Source: Holophagales bacterium
GTDB taxonomy: Bacteria > Acidobacteriota > Thermoanaerobaculia > UBA5066
DNA: 64,000 bases
Assembly (NCBI GenBank): GCA_016716705.1
Contig: JADJVF010000014.1
Coordinates: 1 to 64,000, forward strand
Direction: 5' to 3'
Part shown: positions 53,402 through 64,000 of the stretch, in pieces
Layout: each line of letters starts with the position of its first letter
How positions within the stretch are numbered: position 1 is the first letter of the stretch
Notes under the pieces: generated by a model
What the model was told of the DNA's origin: nothing
The model's input: only the letters and a program-made list of their open reading frames with translations
Database searches by the model: none
Position numbers and translations under genes: made by a program

Positions 53402-54657
53402 GGCTCCCGCACGGTCGCCTCGAGGGGACGCTTCGGGTCCCCGGCTCCAAGAGCGTCACGAACCGTGCGCTCGTGGCGGCCGCCCTCGCCGGGGGACGGA
53501 GCGAGATCGTGGCGCCGCTCGACTCGGACGACACGCGCATCCTGGCGGCGGCGCTCGTCCGGCTGGGGGCGACGGTCGTCATGGGACGGAAGATCTGGGA
53601 GGTTTCCGGACCGCTTTCCGGATCGGGCAGGGAAGAGCTGGTTCTCGACATCGGCCCGGCCGGGACCCCGGCCCGCTTCCTCCTCGCCCTCCTGCCCGCC
53701 CTGCCGGGCCGCTTCGTGCTCGACGGCAGCGCGAGGATGAGGGAGAGGCCGATGGGCCCGCTCGTCGAGGCGCTGCGGGCCCGCGGCGCCCGGATCGAGG
53801 CGCTCGGCGCGGAGGGCTTCCTGCCTCTTCGAATCGAAGGGGGGACGCTGACGGGTGGCGAGGTCTCGATCCGGGCCGACGTCTCGTCCCAGTTCGTCTC
53901 GGCGCTGCTTCTCGCCTCGCCGGTCGTTGCGGGCGGCCTTTCTGTCACGACCGAGGGCCGCCCGGTTTCGGGCGCCTACGTCGAGCTGACGCGGCGCGTC
54001 CTGGCGACGTTCGCCCCGGAGGGCACCTACCGCCCTGCTCGCTTCCGGGTGCCCGGGGACGACTCGGCGGCCTGCTTCCCGATCGCCGGTGCCGTCGTGT
54101 CCGGCGGCCGCGTACGCCTCGAAGGGCTCGATCCGGATTCGCCGCAGCCCGACGCGGCTTTCCGTCGGTGGGCGGTCGAGGCCGGGGGCGGTCTGAGGTG
54201 GGAGGGGAAGGGCGAAGACGCCGTCCTCGTCGTGGAGGACGGGGCCGCCGGGAGCGTCGAGGCCCTGGACGCGGACGTCGATCCCGCACCTGACGCGGCG
54301 CTGCCGCTCGCGGCGCTGTTGGCCTTCGCTCGAGGGACCTCCCGTCTTCGCGGCGTGGCGAGGCTCCGTGAAAAGGAGTCGGACCGCCTCTCCGCCGCTC
54401 TCGACCTCCTCGAGCGGTCGGGAGCGTCGGCTCGCGCGGAGGGGCCCGCGGGGAACCCGTCTCTCGTCATCGAGGGCTCCGGGGGACGCCCCCGTCGGGC
54501 CGCATTCGCCGCCTCGGACGACCACCGGGTGGCCATGGCGGCAGCCGTCCTCGCGCTCACGCTCCCGACCGGTTGCACGCTCGACACGCCCGGGGTCGTC
54601 TCGAAGTCGTATCCCCGCTTCTGGGACGACTGGACAGCCCTCGTCGTTCCCCGGTGA
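53398..54657 (+). CDS. aroA: 3-phosphoshikimate 1-carboxyvinyltransferase (EPSP synthase)
   Basis: Sixth step of the shikimate pathway: joins PEP and shikimate-3-phosphate. The 419 residues start GSKSVTNRALVAAALA (substrate Lys, Ser, Arg); ARMRERPMGPLVEAL binds shikimate-3-phosphate, QFVSALLLASPVV follows, and the C-terminal domain has RLREKESDRLSAALD (PEP-site Glu and Arg) and DDHRVAMAAAVLAL. GPAGTPARFLLALL has Ala in the region where class I enzymes have the NAGT-x-x-R loop (GTPARF), a variation affecting the PEP/inhibitor pocket. The GTG start overlaps the LpxH-like stop. Complete. Confidence 0.93.
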   Translation: MRLPHGRLEGTLRVPGSKSVTNRALVAAALAGGRSEIVAPLDSDDTRILAAALVRLGATVVMGRKIWEVSGPLSGSGREELVLDIGPAGTPARFLLALLPALPGRFVLDGSARMRERPMGPLVEALRARGARIEALGAEGFLPLRIEGGTLTGGEVSIRADVSSQFVSALLLASPVVAGGLSVTTEGRPVSGAYVELTRRVLATFAPEGTYRPARFRVPGDDSAACFPIAGAVVSGGRVRLEGLDPDSPQPDAAFRRWAVEAGGGLRWEGKGEDAVLVVEDGAAGSVEALDADVDPAPDAALPLAALLAFARGTSRLRGVARLREKESDRLSAALDLLERSGASARAEGPAGNPSLVIEGSGGRPRRAAFAASDDHRVAMAAAVLALTLPTGCTLDTPGVVSKSYPRFWDDWTALVVPR

Positions 54658-54727
54658 GGTGACTCCGTCCGGAGGAACGGCCCGCGCCCGCGGCCGTGCG
54701 AAGATTCCTGCGACCTTCGGAGAGTGA

Positions 54728-58648
<3,921 letters not shown>

Positions 58649-58662
58649 ACTCCGACGCCCCG

Positions 58663-60741
58663 ATGCGTGCCCTCCCGCCCCCGCGTGCCGCCGCAACCGC
58701 GCTTCTCCATCCCGGGACGGCGATCGCGCTCGCGCTCCTGGCGTTCCTGCCCTTCCTGAACGGGCTGCGAGCGGACTTCACGTTCGACGACAAGGCCATC
58801 GTCCGCGACAACCCTCGCCTCTCCTCGCCCGGCCAGGTGGGCGAGATCTTCACGTCGCACTACTTCGGCGGGCCGCTGTCGACCGCGAAGAACTACAGGC
58901 CCGTGGTCCTTCTCACGTACGCCCTCCAGCGCTGGACGACGGGGACGGACCCGCTGCCGTTCCACGTCGTGAACGTCGCCCTTCACGTCGGGACGACGCT
59001 CCTCTTCGCCGCGTGGCTTCTCGCGCTCGGCATGCCCCGAGGGCCTTCGCTCGCGGCGGCGGCGCTCTTCGCCGTCGTGCCGATCCACGTCGAGGCGGTG
59101 ACGGGAATCGTCGGACGGGCCGAGCTCCTCGTGGCGTCGCTCGTCTTCCTCGCCGCACTCCTCTTCCGGCGCGCGACGGAAGGGTCGCGCCTCCGCCCGT
59201 GGCCGTACGCGGGCGCGCTCGTCGGGTTCCTCCTCGCCGTCTTCACGAAGGAGAACGCCGTCGTCCTTCCCGGCGTCGTCGTTCTCGGAGAGCTCCTGCG
59301 GCGAGACGTGGACGAGCCGCTCGGCTCGAGGCTCCGGAGGAAGATGCCCGCCTTCGCCGGCCTGCTCGTTCCCATCCTGGCGCTCGCCGCCGTCCGGCTC
59401 TTCGCCATGGGAGGGCTCGTCTCGAAGAAGGAGGCCTTCTTCGACCTCGACAACCCGCTCGCGCCGCTGCCGCACCTCCTCCGGGCGGCCAATGGTCTCT
59501 GGATTCTCCTTCGGTACGTCGCGAAGACGTTCGTTCCGCTCGGGCTCGTTGCCGACCACTCGGCCCACGCCCTCGATCTCGTCTCGTCTCTTTCCGACCC
59601 GCGCGCGGGCGCCGGCCTCGCCGCCATCCTCGGACTCGTGGCGGTGGGCCTGGCGGCGCTGCGGCGGCACCCCCTCGTTTCCCTCGGAATCGCGTTCTTC
59701 CTCGGGACGATTCTGCCGACGTCGAACGTCGTCTTCCCCATCGGGACCATCTACGGCGACCGTCTCGCCTATCTCCCCTCGGCGGGACTCCTCGCGGCGG
59801 CGACCGGTCTCTTCGCGGCGCTCCCCGTCCTCTCGAGCGGCTTCCGGGCCGCCGTCCTCTGCGTCCTCCTCGCAACGTACGCGGGCGCCACCGTTGCGCG
59901 AAACGAGGTCTTCCGCGATGACGAGCGGCTCTTCGACGAGATGGTCGAGAAGGTCCCTCGCTCCGCGCGCGCCTGGTACAACGTCGCGTCCGTGGCGGGG
60001 GCGCGCGGTGAGATCGTCGCGGCGCGGGCGAGCCTCGAGAAGGCGGTCGCGCTCTTTCCGCGCTACTACGACGCGTGGGCGTTCCTCGCTGTCGTGGCCC
60101 GCAAGGAGGGCCGGTGGGACGACGCCCGGGCCTTCTATCGCCGGGCGCTGACGCTCAAGCCGGACTACGAGATCGGCTGGCAGGGGCTCGCGCGGGCCGA
60201 GGAGGAATCGGGGCGGCTCGCCGAGGCTGAGCAGACGTGCGCCATAGGCCTACGGCGCCTTCCGCGCTCCGTGCCGCTCCTTCTGCAACGAGCGGCGCTT
60301 CTCCACACCCTCGGCCGGCTCGAAGAGGCCCGTGCGGCCTGGCGAGAAGCGCTCGCGGCGGACGGCGGGAGCGCTCGCGCCCACACCGGCCTGGCGCAGA
60401 CGCTGTCGGCCCTCGGGCGGGAATCGGAGGCGGTGTCCGAGGCACGCCGGGCTCTCGCGGTGGCGCCCGGGTGGCGCGACGCGCGCCTCTTCCTGGCGGA
60501 ACGCTACGAGGCCCGGGGAAACGTCGTCGCCGCCGCCGCCGAGCTCGGGCGCGCCGTGCGCGGAGCGCCGCGCGACCCGAAGCCCGCCCGGCTCCTCCTG
60601 GAGCTCGGCACCCGCGAGGCGACGGCGCGGGGCATCGCGTCGACCGTCCTTTCCCGGATCGAGAAGAGCTTCGGGAGCCCTCCGCGGAACCTCGAGGTGC
60701 GAGCCGCCGACGAGGCGTATCGGGCCGCAGCCCGCCCCTAG
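58663..60741 (+). CDS. TMTC-like membrane mannosyltransferase/TPR protein (DUF1736 type)
   Basis: A 692-residue protein with about ten membrane helices (residues 10-420) and six to seven TPRs after them. The first loop holds FTFDDKAIVRDNPRL, where the DD is the GT-C acidic site, and KNYRPVVLLTYALQRW; VPIHVEAVTGIVGRAELL and FTKENAVVLPGV are typical of the TMTC/DUF1736 family, known in animals for O-mannosylation of cadherins. TPR units such as ARAWYNVASVAGARGEI and DAWAFLAVVARKEGRWDDA face one side of the membrane. The start lies 14 nt after the sigma-54 activator, so the two may be linked. Bacterial function unknown. Confidence 0.82.
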   Translation: MRALPPPRAAATALLHPGTAIALALLAFLPFLNGLRADFTFDDKAIVRDNPRLSSPGQVGEIFTSHYFGGPLSTAKNYRPVVLLTYALQRWTTGTDPLPFHVVNVALHVGTTLLFAAWLLALGMPRGPSLAAAALFAVVPIHVEAVTGIVGRAELLVASLVFLAALLFRRATEGSRLRPWPYAGALVGFLLAVFTKENAVVLPGVVVLGELLRRDVDEPLGSRLRRKMPAFAGLLVPILALAAVRLFAMGGLVSKKEAFFDLDNPLAPLPHLLRAANGLWILLRYVAKTFVPLGLVADHSAHALDLVSSLSDPRAGAGLAAILGLVAVGLAALRRHPLVSLGIAFFLGTILPTSNVVFPIGTIYGDRLAYLPSAGLLAAATGLFAALPVLSSGFRAAVLCVLLATYAGATVARNEVFRDDERLFDEMVEKVPRSARAWYNVASVAGARGEIVAARASLEKAVALFPRYYDAWAFLAVVARKEGRWDDARAFYRRALTLKPDYEIGWQGLARAEEESGRLAEAEQTCAIGLRRLPRSVPLLLQRAALLHTLGRLEEARAAWREALAADGGSARAHTGLAQTLSALGRESEAVSEARRALAVAPGWRDARLFLAERYEARGNVVAAAAELGRAVRGAPRDPKPARLLLELGTREATARGIASTVLSRIEKSFGSPPRNLEVRAADEAYRAAARP

Positions 60742-60752
60742 TCCCGCGAGCC

Positions 60753-61281
60753 TCAGTCTGCGAAGTCGGGCGGGATCACGGCCGCACGCGCCCGCCGGCT
60801 TCGAAGGACGCGAACCAGGGTGAGGTACGTGAGCGCGCCGAACAGGACCGAGAGGGCGAACATGCCGATCGCCCAATGGATCCCGATCGTCCTCACCATC
60901 GGTCCCGCCTGCGCCCAGAGGGACGGCCGGAAGAGATCGCCCCACGGCATGCGGGTCACGGCCTCCTGCCGCGCGCGGACGATGAGGCGTCCGAGCGGCA
61001 GGGCCACCGCGCTGACGGGTCCCAGGGTCAGCGGATTGACGACGAGCGTGCCGAGGAAGACGTCGAGCTTGTTGAGCTTCAGGAGGATCGCGACGAAGAA
61101 CGCGATGATCCAGTGGAAGCCGAGGAGAGGCGTGAAGGCGATGGCGACGCCGATCGCGAACGAGGCGGCGACCTTCTCCGGCTCGTCGTGCCGGCCGAGC
61201 ATCTCGAGGAACTGGGCCTTGAAACGCTCGAACCAGCCGTCGCCGGCCGGAAGGGGCGAGATCGGAGGCCGCGTCTCCCAC
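60753..61281 (-). CDS. DUF2062 family membrane protein (start frame uncertain)
   Basis: A small inner-membrane protein of about 175 residues. The conserved DUF2062 block reads WFERFKAQFLEMLGRHDEPEKVAASFAIGVAIAFTPLLGFHW (residues split here), then LLKLNKLDVFLGTLVVNPLT and a C-terminal hydrophobic stretch (IGIHWAIGMFALSVLFGALTYLTLV). In the given sequence its frame is open into thiL, which would fuse the two, but thiL has its own stop at 61330 in another frame. A GTG at 61281 lies in a different frame, so one indel near 61260 is likely. Function unknown. Confidence 0.7.
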
Positions 61282-61329
61282 GAGTTCCCGGGCGATCGCC
61301 GGATCCCTCGGGACCCGAACCCTGGAACG

Positions 61330-62367
61330 TCACCCGGCGTCCCTGGCGAAGTGGTCGAAGCCCCGGTCCGGCAGCGGGGAAAGCCGGCCCCCCCGGCGAG
61401 AACGATCGTCGACGTCGCGTCCAGCCGGCCGATCCGCCGAACCGCGAAGCGGGCCGCGACTTTCCCCATCGCGCCGACCCGCTGGGGCGGCACCGCGAAA
61501 AGGAGGCCGTAGTCCTCGCCGCCGAAGAGAGAGAGCTCGAGCGGATCGGAGGGGAGGCCCGGCAGGGTCGCGAGCCCGGAGTCGACCGGAAGCGAGTCCC
61601 GTTCGACGGAGGCGCCGGTCCCGGAGGCGCGGCAGAGGCGGTGCAGGTCGCGGGCCAGGCCGTCGGAGAGGTCGATGGCCGCCGACGCGATCCCGCCTTC
61701 CGCGAGCATCCGGCCCAGGTCGACCATGGGCCTGGGGTCGAGGAGGTGCCTGAGAAGACGGGCGATCTCGTCACGCCGTACCGGCGAGACGCGGCGCCCT
61801 CGAGGGGCCGTCACCTTCCCGTCCCGGTCGCGGCGATACCCGCGCAGGACGAGAGACAGGCCCGCCGCAGCCGCGCCGAGGGTGCCCGAGACCCACAGCT
61901 CGTCGCCCGGGCTCCCGCCGCCACGGCGCAGCGGCCCCTCTGCGGGGACTCGTCCGAGCGCCGTGACAGAGGCAAACCTCTCGAGCGAGGCAGAAAGGTC
62001 TCCACCCACGATGGCGACGGCGTGCTCGCGGGCGGCCGCCCGGAACCCGTCGAGGAACCCGTCGAGCCAGGCCACCGGGGTCTGTCGCGGAAGGCCGAGC
62101 GTCAGGAGCGCGTGGAGGGGCGTCGCCCCCATCGCGGCGAGGTCGGAGAGGTTGACGTTCAGCGCCTTGCGACCGACCAGATAGGGGTCCGTCCCGGAGG
62201 TGAAGTCCTCTCCTTCGACGAGGGCGTCCGTGCAGACGGCCAGCGCCGGCGGGCGCGGCGAGGACGGCGGCGTCGTCGCCGACGCCCACCTTCACGTCCC
62301 GGCGGCGCGTCGCGAAGAGGCGCTCGAAGCGGCGAAGGAGATCGTTCTCGGGCGGGAGCGTTTTCAT
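61330..62367 (-). CDS. thiL: Thiamine-monophosphate kinase (two frameshifts)
   Basis: Phosphorylates thiamine monophosphate to the cofactor thiamine diphosphate, last step of the pathway. The start at 62367 (MKTLPPENDLLRRFERLF) overlaps the lon stop by 4 nt. VKVGVGDDAAVLAAP holds the first Mg/ATP Asp pair. Near 62255 the frame shifts, then AVCTDALVEGEDFTSGTDP, VNLSDLAAMGATP, VAIVGGDLSAS and ASAAIDLSDGLARDL follow (PurM-like ATPase signatures). A second shift near 61379, in a C run, gives the natural end PLPDRGFDHFARDAG. About 345 residues across the breaks, as expected. Both breaks look like indel errors. Confidence 0.85.
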
Positions 62368-64000
62368 GCCGGCTTCCTCCGAGTGGCCTTCGTCCGGCGG
62401 GGCTCTGCGGCCCGCACCTTACGTGGCCGGATGAGCGCCGCCTCGAGGACCTGCTCGGCGCGCTCGACGAAGACGAACTTCAGGTCGCGGCGAAGGTCTT
62501 CCGGGATTTCCGCGAGGTCCCGCTCGTTGCGGGAGGGGAGGACGATCGTCGTGATGCCCGCGCGGCGGGCGGCGAGCGCCTTTTCCTTCAGTCCGCCGAT
62601 CGGAAGCACCTCGCCGCGGAGCGTGATCTCGCCCGTCATCGCGAGGTCCCGCCTCACGGGCGTTCCGGTGAAGGCGGAGACCATCGCGGTGAGCATCGTC
62701 ACGCCGGCCGACGGCCCGTCCTTCGGGATCGCTCCCTCGGGAACGTGGACGTGGACGTCGTGCGTCTCGAAGAACCCGGGGGAGAGGCCCAGCTCCTTCG
62801 ACCGCGACCGCAGGAGCGTGAGCGCCGCCTGGGCCGACTCCTTCATGACGTCGCCGAGCTGGCCCGTCAGCTGCAGGCGCCCCTTTCCCTTCAGGGCGCG
62901 GGCCTCGACGATCAGGACGTCGCCGCCGACCGCCGTCCAGGCGAGGCCGGTCGCCGCGCCCACCTCGTCGCGGGTGAGCGCCTCGTCGCTGCGGAACCTC
63001 GGCACCCCGAGGAGCTCGCGTACGAGGGCCGGCGTCATCTTCACGGCCCGGGTGTCACCGGAGGCGATCCGCACGGCCACTTTCCGGCAGCAGCTCCCGA
63101 TCTCCCTCTCGAGGTTCCGGAGGCCCGCCTCCCGGGTGTACTCCTCGATCACGGTCCGGAGGGCGTCCTCGGGAAACGCGAGCCCCTTCGCCGTGAGGCC
63201 GTTCTCCTTGAGCTGCTTCGGGACGAGGTGCCGTGTCGCGATGGCGAGCTTCTCCTCGAGCGTGTATCCGGAGAGCCGGATGACCTCCATGCGGTCGAGG
63301 AATGCGGGCTGGATCGTGTCGAGAACGTTGGCGGTCGTGATGAAGAGGACCTTCGAGAGGTCGTACGGAACGCCGAGGTAGTGGTCGCGGAAGGCGCGGT
63401 TCTGCTCGGGGTCGAGGACCTCGAGGAGCGCCGAGGACGGGTCTCCGCGGAAGTCGGCGCCGATCTTGTCGACCTCGTCGAGGATGAAGACGGGGTTGGA
63501 CGTGGCGGCCTGGTTGATCCCCTGGACGATCCGTCCGGGGAGCGCTCCGACGTACGTCCGCCGGTGCCCGCGGATCTCGGCCTCGTCGCGGACGCCCCCG
63601 AGCGACATCTGGATGAACTTCCGGTCGAGGGAGCGGGCGATCGACTTCCCGAGGGAGGTCTTTCCGACGCCGGGAGGACCCACGAAGCAGAGGATCGGGC
63701 CCTTGCTGTCGGGTGCGAGCTTCCGGACCGCGAGGAACTCGAGGATCCGCTCCTTGGGCTTCTCGAGGCCGTGGTGGTCCTCGTCGAGGATCGTCCGGGC
63801 CCGCGTCAGCTCGAGGTTGTCCTGGGAGAAGACGCCCCAGGGGAGACCGGTGATCCAGTCGAGGAACGTCCGGATCATCGCCGTCTCGGCCGAGTCGGGG
63901 TTGCTTCGCTCCAGCCGCTTGAGCTGCTTGTCCACCTCCTCACGGGCCTCGGGAGGAAGGGACTTGCCCTCGAGCTTCTTCCGGTACTGCTCGACCTCCT
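62364..64000 (-). CDS. lon: Lon protease (ATP-dependent), cut by the right edge
   Basis: Homohexameric AAA+ protease for misfolded and regulatory proteins. About 545 residues are present; the N-terminal substrate domain (about 250 residues) lies beyond 64000. Walker A is FVGPPGVGKTS, Walker B PVFILDEVDKIG with Arg finger region FLDRMEVIRL, and the Ser-Lys dyad is in KDGPSAGVTM and GGLKEKALAARRAG. The frame is open across the right edge (EQYRKKLEGKSLPPEAREE precedes the ATPase). A Lys/Arg-rich tail of 18 residues ends at 62364. It is followed by thiL with coupling. Confidence 0.95.
   Translation of the reverse strand, partial: EVEQYRKKLEGKSLPPEAREEVDKQLKRLERSNPDSAETAMIRTFLDWITGLPWGVFSQDNLELTRARTILDEDHHGLEKPKERILEFLAVRKLAPDSKGPILCFVGPPGVGKTSLGKSIARSLDRKFIQMSLGGVRDEAEIRGHRRTYVGALPGRIVQGINQAATSNPVFILDEVDKIGADFRGDPSSALLEVLDPEQNRAFRDHYLGVPYDLSKVLFITTANVLDTIQPAFLDRMEVIRLSGYTLEEKLAIATRHLVPKQLKENGLTAKGLAFPEDALRTVIEEYTREAGLRNLEREIGSCCRKVAVRIASGDTRAVKMTPALVRELLGVPRFRSDEALTRDEVGAATGLAWTAVGGDVLIVEARALKGKGRLQLTGQLGDVMKESAQAALTLLRSRSKELGLSPGFFETHDVHVHVPEGAIPKDGPSAGVTMLTAMVSAFTGTPVRRDLAMTGEITLRGEVLPIGGLKEKALAARRAGITTIVLPSRNERDLAEIPEDLRRDLKFVFVERAEQVLEAALIRPRKVRAAEPRRTKATRRKPA

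Noticed and set aside
60753..62132. ThiL-DUF2062 fusion protein
   Set aside because: ThiL has its own natural ending (PLPDRGFDHFARDAG, stop at 61330) in another frame; the fusion comes from an indel near 61379.

Overview
The window is 64 kb of very GC-rich (roughly 70%), densely coded bacterial DNA with many 1-8 base gene overlaps. A LpxH-like hydrolase, an outer-membrane porin, a periplasmic efflux adaptor, Tat-dependent redox enzymes and several GT-C, GT2 and GT4 glycosyltransferases point to a diderm (Gram-negative) cell. A tungsten-type aldehyde:ferredoxin oxidoreductase, a molybdopterin oxidoreductase and a Hyb-type [NiFe] hydrogenase point to an anaerobic or facultative life style. The DUF1015-serA pair, the Os1348-like small protein, the TMTC-like protein and the kinase and WD40 genes would suit an Acidobacteriota relative (Thermoanaerobaculia or Holophagae type); that placement is inference only. 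No rRNA, tRNA, CRISPR array, insertion sequence or phage gene was recognised.

Layout. 1-5.5 kb: a broken aldehyde:ferredoxin oxidoreductase, an acetyltransferase, a nitroreductase, a pirin, a GT-C membrane glycosyltransferase and a short-chain dehydrogenase. 6.3-10.4 kb: a zinc or manganese uptake operon (small His/Cys protein, porin, ZnuA, ZnuC, ZnuB). 10.5-14.2 kb: a saccharopine-dehydrogenase-family enzyme coupled to an MsbA-like exporter, then about 390 bp of almost pure C/G, then an RRM protein. 14.3-19.4 kb: DUF1015, serA, long-chain acyl-CoA ligase, NUDIX. 19.4-27.6 kb: a molybdopterin oxidoreductase divergent from a hybOABCD hydrogenase operon, with an FNR-like box and paired direct repeats between them. 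27.6-33.2 kb: epimerase fusion, Rieske protein, a WD40 protein plus an unusual tandem kinase/pseudokinase, and an orphan RiPP-precursor-like gene. 33.4-36.5 kb: lipoprotein, alanine dehydrogenase, CoA-transferase. 36.5-39.6 kb: MacAB/Lol-type ABC system. 39.8-45 kb: M43 protease, GT4, dihydrolipoyl dehydrogenase, Spy-like protein and a secreted protein. 45-49.5 kb: ABC-2 exporter, HpnK-like deacetylase, GT2, methyltransferase. 49.5-64 kb: large subtilase, LpxH-like/aroA pair, giant sigma-54 activator, TMTC-like TPR membrane protein, DUF2062 protein, thiL and lon (cut by the right edge).

How the genes work together. The hydrogenase operon is complete for structural subunits plus its own endopeptidase; the divergent molybdoenzyme and the AOR could feed or drain the same anaerobic electron pool. 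Alanine dehydrogenase and the CoA-transferase look like one catabolic transcription unit. The zinc genes look like a full outer-to-inner membrane uptake route.

Sequence quality. At least fourteen apparent single-frame breaks hit otherwise well-conserved genes (AOR, GNAT, pirin, znuA, molybdoenzyme, hybB twice, lpdA, ABC-2 permease, DUF2062, thiL twice), and one homopolymer-dominated stretch erases the 3' end of an ABC transporter. Most of these are better explained by indel errors in the assembly than by real pseudogenes, so coordinates of those genes are given across the break. A recurrent TAGAAT/TAGACT hexamer, often only 6-9 nt before a start codon with no Shine-Dalgarno sequence, suggests the local -10 box and frequent leaderless transcription.
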